A stretch of 64,000 nucleotides of DNA, taken from the NCBI GenBank assembly GCA_947579605.1, contig OX388305.1:38391542-38455541 (forward strand). The letters run 5' to 3'. The notes below the pieces were generated by a model. It did no database searches, was not told the DNA's origin, and saw only the letters and a list, made by a program, of their open reading frames with translations. The stretch is from Athripsodes cinereus. Lineage: Eukaryota > Arthropoda > Insecta > Trichoptera > Leptoceridae. The position numbers and the translations under genes were made by a program. Shown here piece by piece: positions 35,159 to 46,093 of the stretch (position 1 is its first letter; the number at the start of each line of letters is the position of its first letter).

Positions 35159-35549
35159 GTAGAGACTCATATTTTCAATTGAGAGACCCGTGTTAGATTC
35201 ATATGTATAACGGGTGGCATATCCCATCGTTAAATAGAAGATTTTGAATGTCTTATACGGTAGGTTTTCGAATACCTTAGTTTTATAGTACACGCGAAAA
35301 TCCCGCGAATTCATATTTTTTTATAGCTAACACATTGACCGAAACATGCAAAGCGTAGACCAAACCAAACCTTGTTCATTAGCCGATAATGACTATAATG
35401 TGGCTATTAGTTATTTAAATCTGCGGCCTTACCTATAAAATCGGAAATACAGTTACTTTATATATCAGACTAAGTTACACGTTACATATAAAACAGTCTA
35501 GTACTTATAAAGAGTTAAGTCATCAATTGTATTGAATATGGCAATATCG

Positions 35550-36140
35550 GTGTTAAAACTAAAATGAAGATATACCGCACTCTGATACTTCCAATGCTGT
35601 TGTAGGTACGGCTCAGAAACATGGGTCTTACTTTTAAAAACTGACATTGACAAACTCGAAGTATTTCAAATGAGATGCCTACGAGAAATTCTAAAAGTGT
35701 CCCTACGCAACCGTATACGGAATGAAGTAATTATGTAGAGTGCGCTGCGATAACCAAGCATCACTGGAAGAGGAGATCCGCAGACGCAGACTCAGATGGT
35801 TTGGACACGTGTGCCGAATGGCCCCTACAAGACTGCCATACCGGGCCCTCTGGAAACAGAGACCACCGGAGTGGAAAACAAATAGAAGAGCTCCGAGAAA
35901 ACGTGGCTGAAACACATTGAGTCCGACCTTCTCCACAGACGTCTGAAGCCCGAGGATGCAAAAAGCATTGCCGCTGACAGGAAGAGCTGGTCAGAATTGG
36001 TTCAAGACCCACGGGGGGCACCCACTGCCGCATATAGGCTCCGTCCACGTGCACGACCTTATGCAGCAAGGGCTCTATAAGTATGTAAGTAAGTATTTGA
36101 GTTTATAACAAAAACCCAGATATATCTCTATTTAAAAAAA
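35550..36140 (+). pseudogene. LINE ORF2 C-terminal half and 3' end
   Basis: Three frames together give 'YRTLILPMLL', 'YGSETWVLLLKTDIDKLEVF', 'RRRLRWFGHVCRMAPTRLP' and 'WLKHIESDLLHRRL', ending '..ARPYAARAL' and a stop at about 36079. This is the post-reverse-transcriptase region of an RTE/CR1-like LINE. A stop follows PMLL, there are frameshifts near 35605, 35740 and 35905, and the 5' part is missing. About 25 bp after the stop comes 'gagtttataacaaaaaccca' and 'gatatatct', then a 13-base A-run, nearly identical to the tail of SINE family A. The minus-strand frames at 35703-36069 are shadows. Confidence 0.75.
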
Positions 36141-36352
36141 AAAAAAACGCCGACTCAATAAATAAAGCAATAACCTAGGTTAAGGACCCCAATTTTCTGG
36201 GAGCTGTAATGATGCTTAAACGGGGCTTTGCGGTGCATTCTACAATACGGCGTATTTTTTTATAGAAATTTCTGTGTATTTATTAAAATTATTGGTATAA
36301 AATACTGAATGATCACATCGTAGAATTTTTTCAATCAATAATTACGCTACGA

Positions 36353-36445
36353 GGACAGTTTGCATGTTTCTTACATGCAGCTGGTCTGCTGGCTACCCCA
36401 CTTGTGGGATATGCCGTGATGGTATAGTAGTAGTAGTAGTAGTAG
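36353..36445 (+). repeat. Retroposon family C, 5'-truncated
   Basis: 14-bp duplications taattacgctacga at 36339-36352 and 36446-36459 flank the last 93 bp of the family, ending in a long (TAG)n run. This is direct proof that the TAG-repeat side is the 3' end. Confidence 0.9.
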
Positions 36446-36459
36446 TAATTACGCTACGA

Positions 36460-38932
36460 CGTGTAAACATCAAGTTCTGAATAAATCGATAGAAGACGAA
36501 ATTAAACTTTTGTGCATTAGTACATTGATTCACATAGAAGGGAGTGTTTTAAATAGAGACCCGCCTGTATTAGGATAAATCATAACACAACAGAACAGCA
36601 TTATAATACCGACCGATAGCATGTAATACAAAGCACAGCAGAACTGGCCGGTATACTCGTTAGATTATCACATAGGTACAACTAATATAACACGTACAGC
36701 TAGGGGCTGCTGAGAGACCGGGATGATATCGTGACCTGGTTTCTGGATGGGTAGCATTGGCCACCTACATTCGATAAACTTTATACGTCAGAGCTGGTGC
36801 AACAAACATAATATTGCAGACGGCAATTAACTTATACCTAATAGAAACGAAATTACCTATTTACACTATTGTAAACTGTCTTTTTGTTTACAAAGTAGTT
36901 TCTTGGCATATCTGACAACAGCTTTTCAGCAATGCAAAATGTTCTCTTTTAGAACACCTGTCTTTTACAGGGCACTCGAAAACAAACGGAAAAGAGTGGT
37001 AAGCAATGATGGGTGATCCTCGAAATTTCGTGAACAGAAAATCTATATTTACTATAGATCATCACGAATAATGCATTTAAAATCATCAATTCAGTAGCGA
37101 TGAGGCATGACACCCATACTGAAAGTTTGTAAGTTTTTACGGAAATAATACATTTCAAAGGTTTACTTATAGAAATACTTTTGAGGAACACGTTAGTGTT
37201 GTACTGCTGTAATATATTTTTAGTACAAATAAAAAAAGCCCTTATTAATTTTAAATATTAAAATAGATTAGTCATAAAACGACAATATGTTACGCACAAA
37301 ATCATAATATAGCCCTTGTTTGGGAATGATAACATACCTTTGAAGGTGAAGAAAATGTTGTCACAATGCATGTAAACCGCTATAATTATCATCCCCTAAA
37401 ACAACGCCTATTGCTTTATATAATAAATACAATGTAAATAATAAATAACGAAATCTACCCTACATCTGTCACAAGACACGATGATATTTTTAAGAAAGTA
37501 CCAAATGTTGCGACAACAGCAGGTACAAAATAATAATTGAATATGCACGGGGACAAATAATGGTGCCCTGTGGACAACCACATAAGACTACATATAAGTA
37601 TTATTAGGGAATGTTGATAATATAATCTGCTTGATTTAATATTTATACACTATATATGACCTGCATCGTAACGGGCGAGGGTTTGTTCCCCATCAGGAAC
37701 TATTAATATTAAATAGGTGTGCAGTTTAAAATGAGTAATTAACCGTTTTTACAACAGAATACCTAATATGGCACGTGGACGTGTGTTGAAAAAATGTAAA
37801 GCAACGTTTCTAAAACGTAAAGAAAGTAATCATATATTAAAACAAGCATTTTATTCTACAATAGATTTTGAAATGAAGACGCCACTATCAAAGAATGTTT
37901 TAAAAAAAATAACAGTCATCTCTCTCGTTTTACATTCTTTATTAGAAGAAAGCGACTGTTTAATTCCTTGAATTGAATTGAATTCTTCTATATGTGTACC
38001 AGTACAATAAATAAAGAAAGAATCGCTAATGAATAGGAATACATGTAAGAAAAGAGAAAGAGAAAAATGATATAAGTAAGTCAAATATCAAAGGCAGATT
38101 GAAAATGGAAACGCCATTGACGTTAACAAGCTTATCCAGCTATAAACGACGCGACTATAATCGACATAATATTTGTATCTACTAGAAGCAAATATACAAG
38201 ATTGTTAATAATACGAATTTGACGCAGGTAATTCCTAATTTGTGTTTAAAATGAAGAATAAGATTGTAACATTAAATATTATCCTGAAATTCTAAAACAT
38301 CTTTAAGCAACAGATCGGGTAATGAACTAAAAAAAATAATGAAATTATGGGCTTCATGTTGATATTATTACGACTAAAGCAATTATTTTACAGGAATTCA
38401 AAGCAATTGGACAGCAATAATATTATTAGGTAATTAAAAACAATAAATTAATGATTCTTAAAACTATAACACAACAAAACTTAAAACTAAATGAATATAA
38501 ATAATAAACACACAAAAACGAAACAAACAACAACAACAAATACTAAAATTCGTGAATTACTGACTAAAACACTAGAAATGGAAATTGTACATTTATATAA
38601 AAATATATTTATGTTAAAGAGAAAACATCGTTGAGAACTTTTCAAATATTCAGTTTTAAATTGGGATGACAAGGAAAGGAATATTAAACATCAAATTTAA
38701 CGTCTCCCAAAGGGATCGTCAACGGGACGAATATTTTTAGTGTTTTAATCATTTCACGAATCGTACAGATATTATTCTCAGTGTAAACCATCTCTCATAT
38801 TATTGATATTTTATCACCTTAAAATATTACATGCAAGATCATTCACAAAAGGAGAATATTCGATATAATTACAAATTTACATTCAAATGATTTAGTGTCT
38901 GTGTGTTCACATTGTGAAAATACATTTTAAAC
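36460..38932. other. AT-rich stretch; family C fragments at about 36946-37125
   Basis: 'tcttttacagggcactcgaa' (36960) and 'gcgatgaggcatgacaccca' (37097) resemble parts of family C in opposite orientations. No coding gene is recognised; the 61-80-aa frames are Lys/Phe/Ile-rich chance frames. Confidence 0.4.
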
Positions 38933-39174
38933 ATATTTGATATTAACAAAAACATTGATTACATTTTACTATTGATCAACTATAAATCAATTGTTACATG
39001 TGTATGTGTTTAGTGCATTGTATATATGTGTCGTCGATCTAGTACCCACAATACAAGATTCATACCTTATGATTTGGGACTAGCTCCATCTTTGTGAATT
39101 GTATATGTTATTGATACTATAAATCTATTGATCAATAGTGAAAAGTAAACAGTGTTTTTGTTAATATCAAATAA
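38933..39174. mobile_element. Fold-back element enclosing a SINE-B piece
   Basis: Arms beginning 'atttgatattaacaaaaaca' and the complement of 'tgtttttgttaatatcaaat' extend inward for about 60 bp with small gaps ('attgatcaactataaatcaa' / 'ctattgatcaatagt'). Between them, 38998-39115 is a plus-sense copy of the 3' part of SINE family B ('gtacccacaatacaagattc'). Confidence 0.65.
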
Positions 39175-39490
39175 TTATGTTTATATATATATTTGTATCA
39201 TTCTATGGGCATGGCCAAATTTAATTTCAAAAAGCTACCGGTGCATATGTTGAGTAAATTAGATGACAGATAAAGTAAAAAAAGTGAATACAATAATACT
39301 AGGCTAAATGTATATTGTGTTGCTACGGCAACGGAACGGACCTAAAAGTCTTCTGTTTTGAAATGTTACTGGATATTACTCATTACTAATGCTTCACGGG
39401 ATCAATCCGTCAATTTGTTACTCTGTCATGTTTTAGATTTATTTAAATATTAATAAAATATTCATTCCTGGGCAGGTTTAATAAATATAA

Positions 39491-39710
39491 TCTATACCTA
39501 CTAATATATAAAGATGAAAGATTTGATTGTTTGCTCCGAATAGGCTCCGAAACTACTGAACCGATTTGAAAAACTCTTTTACTGTTGGGAAGCTACACTA
39601 TCCCCGGGTGACATAGGCTATATTATATTTAAAAAAAATAGGGATCCTTACTAAAACTTTTATTTTTTTACATACCTATCTACCCGTGCGAAGCCGGTGC
39701 GGACCGCTTG
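39491..39710 (+). mobile_element. Helitron-like non-autonomous element
   Basis: Begins TC after an A (aa|tctatacc), contains the widespread insect motif 'aaactactgaaccgatttga' and 'acataggctatat', and ends with a GC-rich hairpin region ('cccgtgcgaagccggtgcgg') followed by CTTG before a T. That matches 5'-TC ... hairpin ... CTRR-3' between A and T. No Rep/helicase is present. CTTG instead of CTAG is a one-base variant. Confidence 0.6.
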
Positions 39711-40084
39711 TCATAAATATTAAATTTATCCAAGATAATTATTAGTTGATATGTTTTGTTATGGGGAGTTTGGTACATAAGAAAGTTCGGCGATGTTGAG
39801 TCCATACAATTTAATGTATCTTGTCTATGAATTAGATAAAGTACATACATAGTAATTTTGAACATGGAATAATAATAATAGTTAATTGTTAAACTTTTCA
39901 AAGTGCTCGTAACACTTTTAACCATTATACCTACTGCTTTTAAATGCTGCAATGCAGTTGCGTGGAAGATAATTGTATGCTTCCTAGTGAAGGTACCAAT
40001 GTTGAAAATGTTTTTTTTTCTGGAGTAATACGTAACAGTTCAGCAATAAAATAATAATACAGAGAAAGCCTCTTCTACTGCTGC

Positions 40085-40222
40085 TACACCATCAAGGCAT
40101 ATCTCACAAGTGGGGAAGCCAGCACAAAGCAAAGTATGTAATAAACATACAAATTGTCTTATTTATGGCAATATAAATCATGTCATTCAGGTTGGGTGGC
40201 AAACCTCATCGCTGAATTTAGG
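40085..40222 (-). repeat. Retroposon family C, partial
   Basis: 'accatcaaggcatatctcac' through 'cattcaggttgggtggcaaa' align to family C with about ten differences. Confidence 0.65.
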
Positions 40223-40310
40223 TATATCTACCCTGTTTGATTATGATATTTTTTTCATTATAAACACATACCTATATAGACAATCATGGTACACATACAT
40301 AATTTAATGA

Positions 40311-40350
40311 AATGCATTTTTAACACTTTTATACATAGAATATGTAACAG
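40311..40350 (-). repeat. SINE family B, left remainder beside Gypsy
   Basis: 'ttatacatagaatatgtaac' resembles the family B body just before 'cacccagacacaggacaatt'. The sequence continues on the far side of the LTR element at 52741 (acagccatacccagaacaat). The Gypsy element therefore landed inside this SINE. Confidence 0.5.
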
Positions 40351-40832
40351 TGTAACATTCTAACTGTAACATTTCTCCCATAGTCGGCAGATTTCAGTGA
40401 CTCTCTCAGGGTTTATCGTTGGGTAAATTTATTGTGGTGGTTGTGCTAAGGAAACACTAGCATGATGTTGTATGATCAGTTTATTGACGAAGAATATGGT
40501 TACACAGATTATTATTACACCAAACAAAACAATTCACAGTTTTTAATACTGAATTACATTATTATAGCGACACTCACAGTATTTTGTAGAAGAGAAGAGA
40601 CATTTTATTTTTGGAGCGAGCCCCTGCTATGTCTATTGTAAAACGAATAGCAGGAGACTGGCCAAAATGGCTGACTCCCGGAAAAGGATCAAGAAGAAGG
40701 AATCTGTTTTTATGATAATCTCAAAAGGTATTTACGATTTCTCTAGATAGGGGCCAGGGCTTTCACAGGATTTCGATAGATGGCAACACAAGTACCATTT
40801 TTTGGATATTAAATTATAAGGGTCCCATGACA
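40351..40832 (-). repeat. 3' LTR of the Gypsy element
   Basis: Direct repeat of 52259-52740. Contains AATAAA/ATTAAA-like A/T-rich motifs and a short inverted repeat (cctgctat / atagcagg) around 40623-40655. Confidence 0.95.
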
Positions 40833-40904
40833 CCATCTCAAGTTGTCTTTTAAAGAAAAAAAATGAATAAAAAAAAAAGAAAAGTTTCAAAGTCAGTAAC
40901 AAGA

Positions 40905-41006
40905 AGGATTCTACAGAACTAAGAGTGTCAAAGATAAGAAAGATTTTACAATACTGTGAGTGTCAAAACAAGATAGATTTTACAACACTGTGAGTGTCAA
41001 AACAAG
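40905..41006. repeat. Three 34-bp tandem units in the Gypsy 3' region
   Basis: Three consecutive 34-bp units share 'gattttacaacactgtgagt' and 'gtcaaaacaag'; the first is the most diverged. They lie about 70 bp inside the 3' LTR, in the post-Pol non-coding region. The stretch 41007-42702 otherwise shows no sense-strand ORF longer than 60 codons. Confidence 0.75.
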
Positions 41007-42702
41007 GATACAAATTATCATAACAGACATTAGTAACAAATTCTTAATTATTCCTTACAAATAGACATGTCTCAAGCAAGCAAGGGACCAGGAAGATGCG
41101 CCGACAGAACAGGTCGCGGATACGGAATCGTAGACAATGTTCTCGCCATACTTCTAGGTAAACCTTTACATGCTTAAGACAAAACAAAAAAAATTCTTTT
41201 TACATTATATAACAAAACCTTCAACAATTTCCCAAACACTTTTCCTTACTCCAAGAGGAGGTATCCATTACAATTATATCTGATCTACCTCTATTATAAG
41301 GGCGGTAATCCTTTACCCTATAGCATTTTTCTTTTGTGGAAACTTCCCACCAATTTCATACAGGCAAATGGTTAATATCAGGTACCAAACCTATCGCGCA
41401 GAGCTTCTCTAAGCGACCTGTATGAATTTTCTGTTTGAGCGTCCTCAAACCTCACTTGGACAATAAGCTTGTCGGGCATTAAAAAATTGATAATTACTAA
41501 AATAAATTTGAGTTAGAACTGATTGTATTAGGGTAGGACGCTTAGTCATACCTCTATATCAGTCTAACCCAGGAGATGTACATGGGAGATGGCGAATCAT
41601 CCAATGACTCCTTAACATTCATACTAGGCAAATAGAAATTACTGTAAGGGTACGCATTCCATACAGTAAAATTGCCGCAAAATGGCCAGCAGGTTCACAC
41701 CATGTGAGAAACCTTGCCATATAATTTAATTACAAAACCATGCACACTAAAGATTAAAAACAATAAACTTATTTTTTAATTTGACTGATGCGACCTTGAT
41801 CCTCAATTTAAGATTTTACATTAATGGTTTGACAAACTAAGAGAATTAGTGGTAACTTTTCACGCACCTTCATACTTCATCTTTTATCGGCCGTTTTTTC
41901 ATGTATACTTCATTCTTTCGTACCTTGCATTCATCATCTGTCATAAGTCATTCATCAGTTACCACATAACTCAGTGATTCATGAGTTCACACAAAATTTA
42001 AGGAAAATTAGCAAAGGAATTCGTATACTTTCGTATACTGGAGGGTCAAAATTACATCAGTTATACAGTACAAAATTCTTTAAGACTAACATGTTGTATG
42101 ACTTTTGCCTGCGACAGTGGATGGGTTCAGATTATTGTGAACACGTTGCTAATGAAAACGGCTAGCATATGAGATGATAAAGGCAACTTCATGCATCCAC
42201 GGGCGCAAACAAAAAAAAGGTGATCAAACATACAAAAAATATTATTTAAGGGCGCCACAAGGTTCGAACAATTCAAAATTCTCACAGAAGCGGAACCTTG
42301 AAGAGCCTCTATGAGTTTTTTTTTAACTAAAAGTTTACAATAACATGGGCTGCAAAAGTTACAAGTACTTTAAGAGTAGAAATACCAAATTTTTGACTAT
42401 TAACAGTATTATAATTTATTTTGCTTTAAAGAAGAAAGAAAGATAATTCCTTTGACATTACTATGACTGTAAATATAATTTCTTTTGTGAGTCTAACATT
42501 GTTATTACATACAAAATTCACTATTAACATTGACCTGTGATGTATAGACATAGTTCTTCTTATTCATTAAAATTGCAGCCCAAGAAAACATTACACTTTT
42601 ACATAAATTCTTTACATTATCAAAATTACAAGTTTATTTTGATGGATTTACATTCAGAATGAAATATAACAACAAAATTTTTGAGAAACACATACCTAGG
42701 AC

Positions 42703-42771
42703 TCAGAACTTAGTGATATCCTTAGCATGATAGTTTCCCATTGCTCCAGTATCTACATCGCATAGCTCGTA
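42703..42771 (-). pseudogene. Displaced C-terminal end of Gypsy Pol
   Basis: About 23 codons in the Pol frame, ending in TGA at 42703-42705. They contain a G-N-Y-H-A-K-D-I motif like the 'G-x-x-H-x-x-D' end of Gypsy integrases. The inserted transposon (42774-46093) separates them from the body of Pol. Confidence 0.75.
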
Positions 42772-42961
42772 TAGGGGAAAGTGGTCACCATTCGTACGCG
42801 GGGCACATTCGTACAGTTGGTATAACAGAAAAACTAAACGGCACACAGACACGGCTTTGTTTGTGTGCATAGACATATCGGCCGCCATGTTGCTAGCGGA
42901 GTGTCGCGCCAGTCGCACTACAGTGTATCAGCCGATAAGACGTAACGTGTTTTCGCTCGTG

Positions 42962-43379
42962 GTGAGTAATTTTTTTTATCTAAGTTTAGTTCGTAATTGT
43001 AAGTAGAATTGTTATGTTTTTGACAAAATGGTGATGATTGATTAATGTTAACATTGTTTATTTTGAGCTTTAATTGTTATATTTCTCAAACTAAATTAGA
43101 ATTTGTATAAAATTGTATTTTAATTTTGTGCAAAGGCATGGGGTGCATTCGGACAGCCAGATAGGGGGCACATTCGTACGCGTACGAATGCTCCCCGTTA
43201 GATTTTATTAATCATCAGTATATCAAAATTATTTTTTTATGAAAAAAAAAATAGCATTACCTTTTAAAATTATTGTGCAGACAGCATAATAACATATTTT
43301 TCCTTTTATGATGTATTCTACTTCTAACAAAATGAAATATTTTTATTAAGTCAACCTAATAATTAATATTTTATTGCAG
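42962..43379 (+). other. Probable 5' UTR intron of the transposase gene
   Basis: Donor g|gtgagt at 42962 and acceptor tattgcag at 43379 bracket 418 bp just upstream of the ATG at 43384, leaving a 4-base leader before the start codon. The upstream part (42830-42960) is GC-richer and would hold the promoter and first exon. Confidence 0.5.
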
Positions 43380-43383
43380 AATC

Positions 43384-45522
43384 ATGGTGCGAAAATATAA
43401 AAAAAAGGGTACGCGTACTCAAGAAGTGGATGAAGAGTCCATGAATTTAGCAATTAATGATGTAATACAAGGACGGTTGTCATATAGGAAAGCCGCGTTA
43501 AAATACAACATCAAAACATCAACGTTGGAAAGCAGAGTCAAGAAATTTAAAGATGGCTCTAACGCCGATGGACCCTCACGAACTTTTCATTCTAAATTCA
43601 CGAGTCTACAAGTCTTCTCCTTGGAAGAAGAAGCACGCTTAAATGACTATATTACTAATTGCTGCAAAATGCATTATGGGCTAACGATAGTACAAATTCG
43701 GAAACTTGCCTACGAATATGCGAAAGTGTTGAATTTAAAATATCCAGCGAAATGGGACGAAAATCAAATTGCTGGCTTAGAGTGGATGCGTAAATACAGG
43801 GAACGAAACGCTAACCTCAGTCTACGAAAGCCAGAAAACACTAGCGCTGCTCGATCATTCGCGTTTAATAAGAATGCAGTCCAAGAGTTCTATAATAATT
43901 TGGCTGTTGTGTTACAGCGACATAATTTTGCTGCCGACAGGATATTTAACTTTGACGAGTCCGGTGTGTCTACTGTTTTAGAAACTCCAAAAATTTTGGC
44001 TCCTAAATCACAGAAACAAGTCGGACAAATCGTGTCAGCAGAAAGAGGCGAATTGATAACATTTGGTGCTATTATTTCTGCAAGTGGAAATACTATCCCT
44101 CCGCTATTTGTATTTCCACGGGTGCACTACAAAGACCATTTTATTGAAGGTGCGCCTGAAGGAAGCTTCGGAGCTGCTAATAGAAGTGGGTGGATAAATG
44201 CTGACATATTTGTTTCAGTATTAAAACACATTCAGAAACACACACTGAGCTCTAAAGAACATCCGATTTTACTGTTATGTGATAATCACGAAAGCCACAT
44301 CAGCTTACAGGCTATAACATATGCTCGAGATAATGGCATCATTTTTGTGTCTTTTCCGCCGCACACAAGTCATCGATTGCAACCTTTAGACGTTGGAGTG
44401 TTCGGCCCATTCAAGGCAAAGTTAAAAATAGCATTCAATAATTGGCATATGTCGAATCCTGGCAAGACAATCAACATTTATAATATTCCTAAACTGGTAA
44501 AACTTGCATATTTTGAATCTTTTACCGCAAAAAATATTACAAGTGGATTTGAAAAGCCAGGTATATGGCCGTTCAATGAAATGGCCTTCAGCGATGAAGA
44601 TTTCGCTCCCATTGACGTGTATGCTTCAAATAATTCGGTTAATGTGCCACCTAATCCGGAAACAAGTACTGTGGCTCTAGAACCACAACCTTCCACCAGC
44701 GTACCTTCGACTGATATGAATGAGTCAGATATTCGTGAGAAGTCGCCTTCTGTGCTCCAAAATCCTCAAGACATTGTTACGGAAACTAGCCAACCTTCCA
44801 CCTCTGCGGCTGAGGCACAATCTGAACCGAGTTCTTATCTTCCCATAACACCAGAAGTCATAAGACCTTATCCTACAGCTGTTAGAAATAGAAAAACCAA
44901 TAAAGGAAGAAAACCGGGTAAATCCCGTATATATACAGATACACCTGAAAAAACTGAACTAGAAGAGAGACATAGACAGAAAGAATTGAAAAAAATAGAA
45001 CAGGAAAGGAAAGCCAGAGCCAAAGCAGTGAAACGTAGTTTGAAGGAACTTAATTCAAAACAAAAGAAAAATAAAACAAAGAAAATAGAAAGCGATGAAG
45101 ATTCAGAGGAATCTGAAGGATCACAATTTAGCTTGCGGGAGAGTTCAACATCTCCAGTTGATTTTGAAATGGACGAAGAACCTGATGATCGTAGTATCAA
45201 TAATAATTTAAATGTGACACCAGCGAAAATCAAAGATAACTGTTATGTTTTAGTAAAGTTTGAAAAAAAGACTTCTGTTGTTTATTACGTCGGAAAAGTT
45301 CTCAGTCATTATTCGAGTACAGAGATGAAAATATCTTATCTTCGGAAGAAACCAGGATTATCATGGTCATTCTTTTTCCCTGATATAGAAGACATACACA
45401 CTCTGTATATCAGCGATGTCGCCATGATCCTCCCTGAACCTCAACCACAAACGGGCTGTACAGCTAGAATGGCTAGACTTTTTACTTTTGCAGTTAATTT
45501 AAATAATTATAATGTGCAATAA
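43384..45522 (+). CDS. pogo/Tigger-like DDE transposase (712 aa)
   Basis: Catalyses cut-and-paste movement of the surrounding element. Residues about 18-57 form a Psq-type helix-turn-helix (SYRKAALKYNIKTSTLESRV). A CENP-B/Tc5-like DNA-binding region follows at about 75-150. The DDE_1 catalytic core spans about 180-400, with D191 (FNFDESG), D300 (LLLCDNHESH) and D336 (RLQPLDVGVF), a DD35D spacing typical of pogo/Tigger and Jerky-related proteins. The C-terminal ~290 residues are serine/proline-rich, then a charged, probably coiled segment (about 535-585, RHRQKELKK, ERKARAKAVKR), and a small folded tail. That is longer than many pogo transposases. The frame is uninterrupted and the TIRs identical, so it may be active. 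The ATG follows a likely splice acceptor by four bases. The gene is nested antisense in the Gypsy Pol. Confidence 0.95.
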   Translation: MVRKYKKKGTRTQEVDEESMNLAINDVIQGRLSYRKAALKYNIKTSTLESRVKKFKDGSNADGPSRTFHSKFTSLQVFSLEEEARLNDYITNCCKMHYGLTIVQIRKLAYEYAKVLNLKYPAKWDENQIAGLEWMRKYRERNANLSLRKPENTSAARSFAFNKNAVQEFYNNLAVVLQRHNFAADRIFNFDESGVSTVLETPKILAPKSQKQVGQIVSAERGELITFGAIISASGNTIPPLFVFPRVHYKDHFIEGAPEGSFGAANRSGWINADIFVSVLKHIQKHTLSSKEHPILLLCDNHESHISLQAITYARDNGIIFVSFPPHTSHRLQPLDVGVFGPFKAKLKIAFNNWHMSNPGKTINIYNIPKLVKLAYFESFTAKNITSGFEKPGIWPFNEMAFSDEDFAPIDVYASNNSVNVPPNPETSTVALEPQPSTSVPSTDMNESDIREKSPSVLQNPQDIVTETSQPSTSAAEAQSEPSSYLPITPEVIRPYPTAVRNRKTNKGRKPGKSRIYTDTPEKTELEERHRQKELKKIEQERKARAKAVKRSLKELNSKQKKNKTKKIESDEDSEESEGSQFSLRESSTSPVDFEMDEEPDDRSINNNLNVTPAKIKDNCYVLVKFEKKTSVVYYVGKVLSHYSSTEMKISYLRKKPGLSWSFFFPDIEDIHTLYISDVAMILPEPQPQTGCTARMARLFTFAVNLNNYNVQ

Positions 45523-46093
45523 GTTCCAATGTGTTTAATTACCTACTTTAAGTTTAAATTGTCAAAGACTGTACAACGATGTCATACAAAATGATTGTAA
45601 ACATCTTATTTAGACTGATTGTAAAGCTTAGAATTATCAGTAGGTAAACATCAAGTAAACTAAGGATGAACAATTTTATATTTTGTTATTTTTCTAAAAA
45701 AATATTTATCGACTATGAGTCAAGTCACATAATATTCAATTAGTTCTTCGATAAATAAATATTTTTTATAATAATTAATAAAATTTGAACGACATTAATT
45801 GGCTTTTTAATTACCCTGTATGAATCTACCACAAAAGTACCACACCTACTGTACGAAAGTACCCCACCTACTGTACGAACGTACCCCGTACGTGGGGTAC
45901 GTTCGTACAAATATCTTATCGTAGAAAAAAGGCTATAACCCTTTAATCTTTTGACATAATAGTTTCGGACTTTTTTGTAACAAACTACAATATATTTGTT
46001 ATACTTTGGTACATAAACTAGATAAATTCGATAATTAATCACAAAGTAAAAAAATAAAATCTAAAAAGTGTACGAATGGTGACCACTTTCCCC

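Larger units (their letters stand above)
42774..46093 (+). mobile_element. Complete pogo/Tigger-like DNA transposon
   Basis: Perfect 24-bp TIRs (GGGGAAAGTGGTCACCATTC plus GTAC) end the 3320-bp element, and TA is duplicated on each side (42772-42773, 46094-46095). It sits in the Gypsy Pol frame in opposite orientation; with one TA the Pol frame stays open across the empty site to a stop at 42703, which fixes the borders. It encodes one intact transposase. Sub-terminal copies of a GTACGAAYG motif with adjacent GGGGCAC/GTACCCC occur near 42793-42818, 43139-43198 and 45836-45910, probably transposase-binding sites. Confidence 0.95.

Noticed and set aside
34942..35314. ORFs on both strands (84, 112 and 60 aa)
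   Set aside because: They are translations of GCGGAT hexamer repeats in a hAT-type element and cross its border.
35703..36069. Minus-strand ORFs of 77 and 102 aa
   Set aside because: They are antisense shadows of the LINE C-terminus read on the plus strand.
41974..42165. Possible env or accessory ORF of the Gypsy element
   Set aside because: It is on the strand opposite to Gag and Pol, short, and lacks a signal peptide or membrane segment.
43384..45522. Domesticated host gene (Jerky/Tigger-derived)
   Set aside because: Perfect TIRs, a TA duplication and insertion inside a young Gypsy element show it is a current transposon, not a domesticated gene.
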